A DNA stretch of 64,000 bases from Kordia antarctica (GCF_009901525.1 NZ_CP019288.1:4121501-4185500), one strand, 5' to 3'; counted from the stretch's first letter, positions 44,304-52,885 are shown. The notes: generated by a model from the letters alone, not told the origin. Translations and numbers: made by a program.

Positions 44304-44834
44304 ATGGAAGCGACAACTGACATTGAAAAAAAATATAAAAAGTGGATTATTGTGCTATCAATAGCAATTCCGTTAGTAGTAGCAGTTTTATTTGGAGTAA
44401 AAATAGAAGGTGCAGAACCATTGCGGTTTTTGCCGCCAATTTACGCGACAATAAACGGAATCACAGCAGTTTTATTAGTTGCAGCCGTAATTGCTATTAA
44501 AAACAAAAAAGTCAAGCTTCATGAAATGCTCATGAAAACCTGTATTGGACTTTCGGTGGTTTTCTTAGGAATGTATGTGGCGTATCATATGACTTCCGAA
44601 TCTACTGAATTTGGCGGAGAAGGAATGATCAGAACTGTATATTTCTTTATTCTAATCACACATATTGTATTAAGTATCGTCATTATTCCATTAGTATTAA
44701 TAACCTTTGTAAAAGCATTGGCAAAACGTTTTGACAAGCACAAAAAAATAGCTAAAATCACATTTCCAATTTGGTTATACGTAGCAGTAACAGGCGTTAT
44801 TGTGTACCTAATGATTTCACCTTATTACGCATAA
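44304..44834 (+). CDS. DUF420 family membrane protein
   Basis: A 176-residue polytopic protein with four to five helices and the DUF420 pattern (LPPIYATINGITAVLLV, KKVKLHEMLMKTC, YHMTSES). In Bacillus, members of this family (CtaM/YozB) help assemble haem-copper oxidases. Its position among SCO and oxidase genes supports the same role here. The next small gene starts on the base right after its stop codon. Confidence 0.9.
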   Translation: MEATTDIEKKYKKWIIVLSIAIPLVVAVLFGVKIEGAEPLRFLPPIYATINGITAVLLVAAVIAIKNKKVKLHEMLMKTCIGLSVVFLGMYVAYHMTSESTEFGGEGMIRTVYFFILITHIVLSIVIIPLVLITFVKALAKRFDKHKKIAKITFPIWLYVAVTGVIVYLMISPYYA

Positions 44835-45065
44835 ATGAAAACAAAACACATCATACTCATTATCCTATTGTTAAGTGTTGTTTCGCTTGAAGCACAATGC
44901 GCCATGTGCAGAGCTGTCTTAGAATCTGGAGATGATCTTTCGCAAGCAAAAGGCGTCAATAAAGGCATTGTATATTTAATGGCAATTCCGTATATTTTAG
45001 TGGCTATCATTGGAATTTATATCTACAAAACCTACAATAAAAAAACTGGAATAAAAAAAACGTAA
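44835..45065 (+). CDS. Small signal-peptide protein with N-terminal CxxC motif
   Basis: A 76-residue protein. A signal peptide or first helix (about 5-20) is followed at once by a CAMC pair (Cys22, Cys25), about 20 polar residues and one membrane helix (about 44-64). The ATG follows the DUF420 TAA with no gap, so the two are coupled. Its setting among CuA and haem assembly genes suggests a copper, haem or thiol-redox assembly factor, which is inference from position and motif. I know no named family for it with confidence. Confidence 0.8.
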   Translation: MKTKHIILIILLLSVVSLEAQCAMCRAVLESGDDLSQAKGVNKGIVYLMAIPYILVAIIGIYIYKTYNKKTGIKKT

Positions 45066-45073
45066 TATTTTTG
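45066..45073 (+). promoter_or_regulatory. Candidate -7 box of the efflux operon
   Basis: TATTTTTG (TAnnTTTG) directly follows the preceding stop codon and lies 110 bases before the ABC ATPase start. No -33 TTG was found. Confidence 0.35.
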
Positions 45074-45182
45074 TAACGAAATCATTTTTGGATAGTCTTA
45101 TTAGAAATAAGATTAACACAGTATTAATAATGTTTGTAATCGCAAATATGTAATATTGTTTAGAACTAATACTAAGCCAACC

Positions 45183-45884
45183 ATGATTCGAATTGAAGAA
45201 TTGCATAAGTCTTATCGTATGGGAAGTAACAATCTTCACGTACTAAAAGGAATCAATCTTGATATAAAAGAAGGAGAATTTGTTTCCATAATGGGTTCTT
45301 CGGGTTCAGGAAAATCTACACTACTAAACATCATCGGAATGCTTGATGAAGCTGAAAAAGGTTCATACGTATTAGATGGTGTTCCAATTAAAAACTTAAG
45401 TGAAAAAAAAGCAGCTGTATATCGTAACAAATTCTTAGGTTTCATCTTTCAATCATTCAACTTGATTAATTATAAAAATGCCACAGAAAACGTAGCATTG
45501 CCACTATATTATCAGGGAATGTCACGAAAACTCAGAAAAGAAAAAGCATTATATTACTTAGAAAAAGTTGGTTTAGCAGATTGGGCACATCACTTGCCAA
45601 GCGAACTTTCGGGAGGACAAAAACAACGTGTTGCCATTGCACGCGCATTGGCTTCAGAACCTAAAGTTTTACTTGCCGATGAGCCAACAGGAGCTTTAGA
45701 TACCAAAACTTCCAATGAAGTAATGGAGTTTCTTCAAGGAATTAATGACGAAGGAAAAACAATATTAGTCGTAACACACGAACAAGACATTGCAAACATG
45801 ACAAAAAGAATTGTGATGCTAAAAGATGGTAAAATTGTAGAAGATAAATTTATAGAACAAGTAAGAGCTTCACAATATGTTTGA
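45183..45884 (+). CDS. ABC transporter ATP-binding protein, MacB/LolD type
   Basis: A 233-residue ATPase that powers the two permeases downstream. Walker [11 protein letters not shown]-loop FQSFNLI, signature LSGGQ, Walker [13 protein letters not shown] and the H-loop VVTHEQD are all intact. I use the ATG at 45183 ([11 protein letters not shown]); an upstream non-ATG codon would only add nine unlikely residues. It overlaps the first permease by 8 bases. With the MFP and TolC genes that follow, it forms a MacAB-TolC-like exporter; the cargo is unknown. Confidence 0.95.
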   Translation: MIRIEELHKSYRMGSNNLHVLKGINLDIKEGEFVSIMGSSGSGKSTLLNIIGMLDEAEKGSYVLDGVPIKNLSEKKAAVYRNKFLGFIFQSFNLINYKNATENVALPLYYQGMSRKLRKEKALYYLEKVGLADWAHHLPSELSGGQKQRVAIARALASEPKVLLADEPTGALDTKTSNEVMEFLQGINDEGKTILVVTHEQDIANMTKRIVMLKDGKIVEDKFIEQVRASQYV

Positions 45885-47109
45885 TTTAGATCGTTGGAGA
45901 GAAATATTCCAAACCATTAATAAAAATAAGCTAAGAACACTCTTGGCAGGTTTTACAGTGACGCTAGGTATTTTGATATTTACCGTGCTATTTGGAATGG
46001 GAAATGGACTCAAGAACACATTCTACGAATCATTTCAAGATGATGCACAAAATACCATATTCATATATCCTGGATTTGCTAAAAAACCATTTAAAGGTTT
46101 CAAAAAAGATAGGCGCATAGAATTCAAAAATGAAGATTTAGAATTACTAAAAGAAAAATTTGGCGATCGCATCGAATTTACAACAGCACGTATTACCAAA
46201 GGTATCATTGTAAAATACAAAAGTGAATACGGAAACTACACAGTAAGAGCAGTACATCCAGAACATCAATATTTAGAACAAACTGATATAGAAAAAGGAC
46301 GTTATATCAATGCAAATGATATAAATACGGACGCTAGAGTTGCCGTCATAGGACGTTTGGTAGAAAAAGATTTATTTGGCAGAGAAAATGCAGTCGGAAA
46401 ATATTTTACGCTAAACAAAATAGTATACAGAGTTATTGGCGTATTTAGTGATGAAGGTAGCGGCGACAGAGAAGAACGTAACATATATACGCCTGTAAGC
46501 ACAACGCAACTCATCTACAAAAACACAGATAAAATTGATCAAATCAATTTGTCATATGATATGGCAATTGGTTCAAATGGCGCGCGTAGACTATCTAAAG
46601 ACATTGAAAAATTATTAAAAAACAAACACAACATTGCACCAAGTGACCAAAATGGAATTTATGTGCAAAGTGTAATTGAAGATTTAGAACAAACCTTACA
46701 ACTCGCAAACGTATTGCAAATCATTGTAATGTGGATTGGTATCGGAACGTTATTCGCAGGTGTTATTGGAATCAGTAACATTATGGTATACATCGTAAAA
46801 GAACGTACCAAAGAATTAGGAATCAGAAAAGCATTAGGAGCCAAACCAAGTTCCGTAATTGGAATGATATTACAAGAAACATTGGTCATTACCTTAATAT
46901 TTGGATATTTAGGACTGCTCATAGGTAATTTTGTCCTCAATTCCATGGGAGACAAATTGAAAGATTGGTTTATTACGGATCCAAATGTAAGTCAAGGAAC
47001 CATCATTGCTGCAACGATAATATTGATACTATCAGGACTAATTGCTGGATATATTCCTGCCAGAAGAGCCGCGAAAGTAAAACCAATTGTAGCACTAAGA
47101 GATGAATAA
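45877..47109 (+). CDS. ABC transporter permease, MacB-like (first)
   Basis: A 410-residue FtsX/MacB-type permease. The N-terminal helix (about 21-45) is followed by a periplasmic MacB_PCD domain (about 50-270) and three C-terminal helices (about 285-400) that include the ERTKELGIRKALGAKPSSVI coupling segment. It lacks a fused ATPase domain, unlike E. coli MacB; the ATPase is the preceding gene. With the next gene it would form a heterodimeric membrane part. Confidence 0.94.
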   Translation: MFDLDRWREIFQTINKNKLRTLLAGFTVTLGILIFTVLFGMGNGLKNTFYESFQDDAQNTIFIYPGFAKKPFKGFKKDRRIEFKNEDLELLKEKFGDRIEFTTARITKGIIVKYKSEYGNYTVRAVHPEHQYLEQTDIEKGRYINANDINTDARVAVIGRLVEKDLFGRENAVGKYFTLNKIVYRVIGVFSDEGSGDREERNIYTPVSTTQLIYKNTDKIDQINLSYDMAIGSNGARRLSKDIEKLLKNKHNIAPSDQNGIYVQSVIEDLEQTLQLANVLQIIVMWIGIGTLFAGVIGISNIMVYIVKERTKELGIRKALGAKPSSVIGMILQETLVITLIFGYLGLLIGNFVLNSMGDKLKDWFITDPNVSQGTIIAATIILILSGLIAGYIPARRAAKVKPIVALRDE

Positions 47110-47139
47110 CAAGGAACAAGCCATAAACAAAGCACACAG

Positions 47140-48402
47140 ATGAAATTTATATTTTCAAGAGATACTTGGCAAGAAATATTCGGATCTATTCGTAAAAACA
47201 AACTACGAACAGCCATTACAATTATTGGTGTATTTTGGGGAATTCTACTCTTTATAGGATTACAAGGTGCTGCCAAAGGAATTGAAAACGGTTTTGAAGC
47301 AGCTTTTAAAGGAATGGCAACCAACAGTATATTTCTTTGGGGACAACAAACAGGAATTCCTTATGGAGGTTTCAACAGAGACCGAAGCATACGAATAGAA
47401 TTAAGTGACACTTACAGAATTGCCAACCAAATAGAAGGTGTAAGTTTTGTAGCGCCTAGAAACGCAAAAGGAATTTTTGACGGATCGCCGCCTTTAGTTG
47501 TAAACAATCTAAAATCAGGTAATTACAAAGTTTTTGGAGATTATCCTGTACTTGATCTTATATCAAAAAAGAAAATACGGAAAGGACGTTTTCTAAATCA
47601 AAAAGACATCGATGAAAAACGCAAAATATGTGTGATTGGTGAGCGTGTTCAAAAAGAATTATTTGAAGAAGATGTAGATCCTGTTGGAAAATATATCAAA
47701 ATAAGTAACATGTACTTTCAAGTAGTTGGCGTGTATAAAAGAAATAATACGGATTTTTTTGAAGGAGACAACTCTATTTTTATTCCTTTTACCACATTCA
47801 AAAAAGTATACAATACAGGAAACAAAATTGGTTGGATGATGATTGCAGGTTATCCCGATGAAGACATTGTTGCGATAGAACAAAAAGCAAAAGCATTACT
47901 AAAAAGAAGATACTCAGTACATCCAGATGACGAACGCGCTTTTGGAGCAGCAAACCTTGGAGAAATGTTTGGAAAAATCACAGGATTTGTCACAGGATTA
48001 AAATTTACTGCACTAATTGTTGGAATTGCTACCATACTTGCAGGCGTTATTGCTATTGGAAACATTTTACTAATTACAGTAAAAGAACGTACCAAAGAAA
48101 TAGGAATCAGAAGAGCATTAGGCGCAACGCCAGCAGAAATAAGAGGACAAATTATTTTAGAATCAGTTTTCTTAACATTGGTAGCTGGAATTTTAGGAAT
48201 GACGGTTGGCGGATTATTACTATCTAAGTTGAATGATATAGCACAAGGTTTGGACGATTTCCCATTTATCAATCCAACAGTAAGTTTAGAATACATAGGA
48301 ATGGCAATAGCGCTTATGGTCGTATTAGGAACGTTAATAGGGCTTATACCAGCGCAAAGAGCCGTAAGTGTGAGACCAATAGAAGCATTAAGAGAAGAAT
48401 AA
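47140..48402 (+). CDS. ABC transporter permease, MacB-like (second)
   Basis: A paralogue of the preceding gene, 420 residues with the same order: N-terminal helix (about 21-42), periplasmic MacB_PCD domain and three C-terminal helices with ERTKEIGIRRALGATPAEIR. Both end with an almost matching PIVALRDE / PIEALREE tail. Two distinct permeases with one ATPase suggest a heterodimeric exporter. The adaptor gene follows after 38 bases. Confidence 0.94.
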   Translation: MKFIFSRDTWQEIFGSIRKNKLRTAITIIGVFWGILLFIGLQGAAKGIENGFEAAFKGMATNSIFLWGQQTGIPYGGFNRDRSIRIELSDTYRIANQIEGVSFVAPRNAKGIFDGSPPLVVNNLKSGNYKVFGDYPVLDLISKKKIRKGRFLNQKDIDEKRKICVIGERVQKELFEEDVDPVGKYIKISNMYFQVVGVYKRNNTDFFEGDNSIFIPFTTFKKVYNTGNKIGWMMIAGYPDEDIVAIEQKAKALLKRRYSVHPDDERAFGAANLGEMFGKITGFVTGLKFTALIVGIATILAGVIAIGNILLITVKERTKEIGIRRALGATPAEIRGQIILESVFLTLVAGILGMTVGGLLLSKLNDIAQGLDDFPFINPTVSLEYIGMAIALMVVLGTLIGLIPAQRAVSVRPIEALREE

Positions 48403-48440
48403 CATCAATCAATCAATAACATAATTTAAGAACTAAAAAA

Positions 48441-49604
48441 ATGAAAAAAGTTTTATTAATCCTATTGCTAATCGTATTTATCTTAGGAGCATTTGGAGCT
48501 GCAACATACTTTATCAATTCTAACAAGAAAAGTATTGAAACGTTTGAAACGGTTACGCCTTTTAAGTCAGCAATCGTTAGGAAAGTAGTTGCTGCAGGAA
48601 CTGTAATTCCTGAAGATGAAGTAGAAATCAAGCCTCAAATTTCTGGAATTATCGAAAAAATATTTGTAAAAGAAGGCGACAAAATCAAAACAGGAGATTT
48701 AATTGCTCAAATTAAAGTTGTTCCTAACGAACAATCATTAAACAGTGCAAGAAACAGAATCAAAAGTTCGCAAATTGTGTTAGATAATGCAAGAGTCGCA
48801 TTCAACAGAAACAAAACACTTTTTGACAAAGGAATCATTTCAAGTCAAGAATTTGAAAGAGCTGAGTTGTCATACAGTCAGGCGCAACAAGAAATTCGCA
48901 ACGCACAAAGTGACTTGCAAATAATCAAAAAAGGATCTGTTGGAGGTTCTTCTGCTAATACAAACATTAGAGCAACGGTTTCAGGAACCATTTTAGTAAT
49001 TCCTGTAAAAGAAGGAGATCAAGTAATTGAAAGTAACACGTTCAACGCAGGAACAAGTATTGCAACAATTGCAGATTTAGGAAAAATGATTTTCGAAGGA
49101 AAAGTTGATGAAGCAGAAGTTGGGAAGCTAAAGCCAAGCTCTGAATTAAAAGTAAGTTTAGGAGCTATAGAAAATAAGGAATTTGACGCAAAACTTACAT
49201 TTGTTGCGCCAAGAGGTATAGAAGAAAGCGGCGCAGTACAATTCAAAATAAAAGCAGACGTTTCTTTAGATGATAATTATTTTATTAGAGCTGGATATAG
49301 TGCAAATGCTTCTATTGAATTAGATAAAAAAGAAGATATTCTAGTGATCGATGAAGCATTGTTACGATTTGATTCAAAAAACGAAGACAAGCCATATGTG
49401 GAAATAGAAGTAGGAGACCAAAAATTTAAAAAGAGATTCATTGAATTGGGAATCTCTGATGGAATAAATATTGAAATTCTTTCTGGTCTAACATTAGAAG
49501 ACAAAATCAAAGTCTGGAACATAAAAGCTCCGAAGAAAGATGATAAAGAAGATCCAGATAGTGAAAACAAAGACGGAGAAAATGAAGACGAAATAAATGA
49601 CTAA
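48441..49604 (+). CDS. Periplasmic adaptor (membrane fusion) protein, MacA-like
   Basis: A 387-residue membrane fusion protein that links inner-membrane permeases to an outer-membrane TolC channel. It has an N-terminal anchor helix (about 4-24), a biotinyl-lipoyl-like half around PQISGIIEKIFVKEGDKIKTG, a coiled-coil hairpin (about 100-175) and beta-barrel domains. A very acidic Asp/Glu/Lys tail (about 365-387) is unusual and probably disordered. The order ATPase-permease-permease-adaptor-TolC marks one operon. Confidence 0.94.
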   Translation: MKKVLLILLLIVFILGAFGAATYFINSNKKSIETFETVTPFKSAIVRKVVAAGTVIPEDEVEIKPQISGIIEKIFVKEGDKIKTGDLIAQIKVVPNEQSLNSARNRIKSSQIVLDNARVAFNRNKTLFDKGIISSQEFERAELSYSQAQQEIRNAQSDLQIIKKGSVGGSSANTNIRATVSGTILVIPVKEGDQVIESNTFNAGTSIATIADLGKMIFEGKVDEAEVGKLKPSSELKVSLGAIENKEFDAKLTFVAPRGIEESGAVQFKIKADVSLDDNYFIRAGYSANASIELDKKEDILVIDEALLRFDSKNEDKPYVEIEVGDQKFKKRFIELGISDGINIEILSGLTLEDKIKVWNIKAPKKDDKEDPDSENKDGENEDEIND

Positions 49605-49635
49605 TACCCAATACCTAATATTATAACTAGTACAC

Positions 49636-50967
49636 ATGAAAAAAGTTTTTATATACATATTGCTCATCACAGTAACAATTACTTCTGTACATGCTCAAAA
49701 AAATTGGACATTAAAAGAATGTGTTGAATATGCATTGGAAAATAACATTTCCATCAAACAATCAGCCTTAGACCGACAAAATACAGAGTTAGACAAAAGT
49801 GATGCAATTGGGAACTTCTTGCCAACTGTCAACGTTTCTGCATCGCATTCTTGGAATATTGGTTTGAACCCAAACCCAGTAACAGGACAAAACATAACCG
49901 CAACAACACAAAGTTCTAGTGGTGGATTAAATGTTGGAATTGACATCTATAGAGGATTGCAAAATCAAAACAGATTGCATCGAGCAAACCTAGCACTTTT
50001 AGCCAATCAATATCAATTAGATGATATTAAAGACAATACTTCATTGCAAGTAGTGCAACGATTTTTACAAATACTATTCAACAAAGAATCGTTAAAAGTA
50101 TTACAAACGCAATATCAAGTAACATTAGGAGAACTAAAGCGCACAAACGAATTGGTAAAAGAAGGTGTTGTGCCACGTGGAGACGCATTGGAAATTGAAG
50201 CAAACGCAGCAACGCAAGAACAACAAATTGTAAATGCTGAAAATGCATTGCGTTTCTCAAAAATATCATTAGCACAACTATTATTGATCAATGATTACGA
50301 AAACTTTGCTATTGCAGAAGGTAATTACATGATTCCGTCTACGACAATCATGAACAACACGCCAAAGCAAATCTTTGAAAAATCGTTAGAAGTACGAAAC
50401 AATGTAAAAATATCAGAATCAAACATTGAATTGGCTGAATATGATTTAAAAATTGCAAAAGGTGCAAGATTGCCGAGTCTTTCAGGATTCTACGGATTCA
50501 ACACAAGATACTTTGATACAGAATTAGGAAGTACACCACCATTTTTTGATCAAATATCAGACAACAAAGGACATTCTTTCGGAGTTCAACTAAACATTCC
50601 AATCTTAAACGGATTCAGCGCACGAAATAATATACGTAGAAATGTCATCAACATTGAAAGAGCGAAGTACAATCTTGATCAAGTAAAAATTGACTTAGAA
50701 GCTACGGTAAATCAAGCGTATAACGATACAAAAGGTTCGCTAAAAGCATACGAAGCTGCTGAAAAAACATTAATATCACGAACAGAAGCACACAAATACT
50801 CAGTAGAACGTTTCAATGAAGGAATGATGAATTCGTTTGATTTCAGTCAGTCAAAACAACGTTTAGAAAGTGCTGAATCAGATGTGGTACGTACTAAGTT
50901 TGATTACATCTTCAAACTAAAAATACTAGAATTCTACTTTGGACTTCCATTAACGGATTTAAAATAA
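49636..50967 (+). CDS. TolC family outer-membrane efflux channel
   Basis: A 443-residue outer-membrane factor with a signal peptide (ending HAQKNW) and the tandem OEP repeats of TolC: two long alpha-helical hairpins (about 100-215 and 330-430) and beta-strand segments including SFGVQLNIPILNGFSARNNI. It is the last gene of the efflux operon and ends shortly before a terminator. Confidence 0.95.
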   Translation: MKKVFIYILLITVTITSVHAQKNWTLKECVEYALENNISIKQSALDRQNTELDKSDAIGNFLPTVNVSASHSWNIGLNPNPVTGQNITATTQSSSGGLNVGIDIYRGLQNQNRLHRANLALLANQYQLDDIKDNTSLQVVQRFLQILFNKESLKVLQTQYQVTLGELKRTNELVKEGVVPRGDALEIEANAATQEQQIVNAENALRFSKISLAQLLLINDYENFAIAEGNYMIPSTTIMNNTPKQIFEKSLEVRNNVKISESNIELAEYDLKIAKGARLPSLSGFYGFNTRYFDTELGSTPPFFDQISDNKGHSFGVQLNIPILNGFSARNNIRRNVINIERAKYNLDQVKIDLEATVNQAYNDTKGSLKAYEAAEKTLISRTEAHKYSVERFNEGMMNSFDFSQSKQRLESAESDVVRTKFDYIFKLKILEFYFGLPLTDLK

Positions 50968-50979
50968 TACTCATACAAA

Positions 50980-51028
50980 ACACGCAAAAAGCATCAATTC
51001 TTTCAAAAAGGTTGATGCTTTTTTGTGT
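50980..51028 (+). terminator. Intrinsic terminator of the efflux operon
   Basis: The stem aaaagcatcaa (50987-50997) / ttgatgctttt (51012-51022) is extended by acac/gtgt outside, with a T-run in the right arm. Confidence 0.9.
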
Positions 51029-51112
51029 TTAATGAAACTCACTGTTGAAAAGCCTGAAAAGTGGCATTCAATAGTGTAAGTTGAATTAACTCTGTTGAAG
51101 AGCTGAGTCTCG
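51028..51112 (+). ncRNA. Candidate structured RNA element, copy A
   Basis: Starting at the end of the TolC-gene terminator, this stretch aligns with 55293-55378 over about 81 bases at roughly 70 percent identity by hand count. It folds as hairpin 1, CACTGTTGAA (51040-51049) with TTCAATAGTG (51067-51076), with a small inner GCC/GGC stem; the linker taagttgaattaa; then hairpin 2, CTCT/AGAG (51090-51102). Four of ten pairs in hairpin 1 differ from copy B on both strands while staying paired. No ORF spans it and no promoter box is seen directly upstream. It could be an untranslated RNA, such as a member of the known Flavo-1 class, or a mobile palindrome. Confidence 0.5.
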
Positions 51113-51121
51113 TTGAATAAT

Positions 51122-51282
51122 TTAACGTCAGTTCAATATAATAAGAATTGGTTTTTTATGCAATCCGTTCTTTTTCCGAAGTGTAGCAGGCATTTTTCGT
51201 TAAGAATTTTTGAAGCCTTGGAGAAAATTTATTTAAAATAACGCAATGATTCTTTGTAAAACTTATATCGAACTCACGTTAA
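51122..51282. mobile_element. Inverted-repeat element upstream of tsaB
   Basis: Left arm ttaacgtcagttcaatata (51122-51140) and right arm ending tatcgaactcacgttaa (51266-51282) are inverted repeats about 20 bp long with two to three mismatches. They enclose about 120 bp of AT-rich DNA without an ORF. The layout is that of a small non-autonomous element. No second copy was found in this window, so mobility is inferred only from the terminal repeats. Confidence 0.5.
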
Positions 51283-51315
51283 TTTAGGTTCAAAAGGATA
51301 TTTTTCGATTCAGAG

Positions 51316-51347
51316 TTTGTCCCAGGTTGTAATACCTTTTACATTTG
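51316..51347 (+). promoter_or_regulatory. Promoter of tsaB (-33 and -7)
   Basis: TTTG (51316-51319), a 20-base spacer and TACATTTG (51340-51347) form a complete Bacteroidota promoter, 19 bases before the tsaB ATG. Its spacing equals that of the gcvH promoter. Confidence 0.75.
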
Positions 51348-51366
51348 TCAAACAAATAAAAATCAA

Positions 51367-52044
51367 ATGGCATTACGATTATACATAGAAACGGCAACCA
51401 CAAATTGTTCTGTTTGTTTAGCAAATGATGAGGAAGTTTTATATTTCAAGGAAGAAAATGATAAAAACTATTCGCATTCTGAAAAGTTACACGTATTCAT
51501 CAAAGAAGCGTATACAACTGCGGGAATTCAGCCAAATGACGTAACAGCTATTGTTGTTGGAAAAGGTCCAGGATCGTACACCGGATTGCGGATTGGTGTC
51601 TCTACGGCAAAAGGATTATGTTTTGCTTCCGATAAAGAACTCATTGCTATGGAAAGTCTAGAAATTTTGGCACGTTCCATCAACATTAAAAATGGTGTTA
51701 TTCTTTCATTACTGGATGCTCGCCGTATGGAAGTCTATTCGGCAGTATACAATTCAAACTATGAACAAATTAGGGGAACAAAGACCGAAATCATTACGGA
51801 AGAATCGTTTTCAGACTATTTAGCGAAAGGAAAAGTTCATTTCATTGGTAACGGAGCAGCGAAGTGCAAAGATGTCATTACGCATGAAAACGCAGTCTTT
51901 TATGATGAAATTTACTTTCCATCAGCCAAACACATGATTCCAATTGGAATAAAAAAACACAAAAATAACGAAACTGAAGATGTTGCTTATTTTGAACCAT
52001 ATTATCTAAAAGATTTTATGGTCACGAAAGCAAAAAAGAAATAA
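51367..52044 (+). CDS. tsaB: tRNA threonylcarbamoyladenosine biosynthesis protein TsaB
   Basis: TsaB is the ASKHA-fold partner of TsaD in making the t6A modification at tRNA position 37. The 225 residues include the N-terminal TSAB segment YIETATTNCSVCLA and the conserved GKGPGSYTGLRIGVSTAKG motif (about 64-82). Length and motifs are canonical. It is a single gene with its own promoter. An 8-bp tandem repeat follows downstream. Confidence 0.96.
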   Translation: MALRLYIETATTNCSVCLANDEEVLYFKEENDKNYSHSEKLHVFIKEAYTTAGIQPNDVTAIVVGKGPGSYTGLRIGVSTAKGLCFASDKELIAMESLEILARSINIKNGVILSLLDARRMEVYSAVYNSNYEQIRGTKTEIITEESFSDYLAKGKVHFIGNGAAKCKDVITHENAVFYDEIYFPSAKHMIPIGIKKHKNNETEDVAYFEPYYLKDFMVTKAKKK

Positions 52045-52086
52045 CACGAAATATACTTTTGAAACAGGATATTTTTTCAATTTGCT

Positions 52087-52154
52087 CTAACAATCTAACA
52101 ATCTAACAATCTAACAATCTAACAATCTAACAATCTAACAATCTAACAATCTAG
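52087..52154. repeat. 8-bp tandem repeat (caatctaa) array
   Basis: Seven perfect caatctaa units (52091-52146) plus a final caatctag (52147-52154) follow a partial tctaa. The last unit supplies the stop codon of the convergent DUF1304 gene. Unit-number changes by slippage would be expected; no spacers exist, so it is not CRISPR. Confidence 0.9.
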
Positions 52155-52519
52155 ACAAAAAATCGATTCATCAACAAGACGGCAAGTGCTAAAAATGCTG
52201 GCGTTCCTTGCACAATTAAAATTCGATTACTCTTTGTAGAATACGCGCCGTAAAGTGCCGCGACGCAAACGCAAATGATGAAAAATAGACTTACAGAAAC
52301 ATCTTCTGTGTATAATGACCAAAACAATCCTGCGGCTAAAAATCCGTTATATAATCCTTGATTGGCGGCTAACGTTTTCGTTTCTTCAGCAAAATCTTTA
52401 GACTTTAAACCGAAAGTTTTCATGCCTTTTGGTGACGTCCATAAAAACATTTCTAAATATAAAATGTATACGTGTTCTATCGCGACAAGCGCAATAAGAA
52501 TAGTTTGTAAAATTTTCAT
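52151..52519 (-). CDS. DUF1304 family membrane protein
   Basis: A 122-residue membrane protein with four hydrophobic segments and the DUF1304 signature: AIEHVYILYLEMFLW followed by TLAANQGLYNGFLAAGLFW. The family function is unknown. I start it at the ATG at 52519 (MKILQTILIA), because the longer frame would begin inside the hairpin terminator at 52551-52584. Its stop codon lies within the 8-bp tandem array. Confidence 0.88.
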   Translation of the reverse strand: MKILQTILIALVAIEHVYILYLEMFLWTSPKGMKTFGLKSKDFAEETKTLAANQGLYNGFLAAGLFWSLYTEDVSVSLFFIICVCVAALYGAYSTKSNRILIVQGTPAFLALAVLLMNRFFV

Positions 52520-52550
52520 ACGTTGAAGATATGGAAAATCTATGAACATA

Positions 52551-52584
52551 AAAAAAGCGTTATCAATAATTGACAACGCTTTTT
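52551..52584 (-). terminator. Intrinsic terminator of the dodecin gene
   Basis: The inverted repeat aaaaaagcgtt (52551-52561) / aacgctttttat (52575-52586), with an extra TCAA/TTGA inner stem, gives a T-run on the minus strand just after the dodecin stop. Confidence 0.88.
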
Positions 52585-52606
52585 ATATATGATAGGCAAA
52601 CTTCGT

Positions 52607-52807
52607 TTACTTTACTTCAAAAGTAAGTTTCAAGTTTACGCGGAATTCTACAACTGCATCACCATTCACAATAGCACTTTGTTCTTGTACATATACCGAT
52701 TTGATATTTTTCACAGACTTAGATGCTTGTTTTACTGCTTTTGCTGTTGCGTCTTCCCAACTTTTCTTTGAGTTTGAAAGGACTTCTATTACTTTTAATA
52801 CTGCCAT
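52607..52807 (-). CDS. Dodecin flavoprotein
   Basis: Dodecins are dodecameric flavin-binding proteins that store or buffer riboflavin and FMN. The 66-residue protein has the family form: KVIEVLSNSKKSWEDATAKAV (beta strand then helix), then IKSVYVQEQSAIV and VEFRVNLKLTFEV strands. Length and pattern are canonical. Monocistronic, with its own terminator. Confidence 0.93.
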   Translation of the reverse strand: MAVLKVIEVLSNSKKSWEDATAKAVKQASKSVKNIKSVYVQEQSAIVNGDAVVEFRVNLKLTFEVK

Positions 52808-52885
52808 GATATTGGGTGTTTAAAGGTTAAAATAATAATTAGAGTTTCAAATTACGGTAATTCTTTCAATTATGAAAACTTGTGC

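Noticed and set aside
45156-45182. Longer N terminus of the ABC ATPase
   Set aside because: It would need an ATT start and adds residues not seen in the family; the ATG at 45183 gives a normal start.
47850-48296. 148-codon minus-strand ORF inside the second MacB-like permease
   Set aside because: It is entirely antisense to a well-supported gene, with no recognisable domain.
52087-52154. Regular repeats that could be taken for a CRISPR array
   Set aside because: The 8-bp units are directly joined with no spacers, and no cas genes are in the window; it is a simple tandem repeat.
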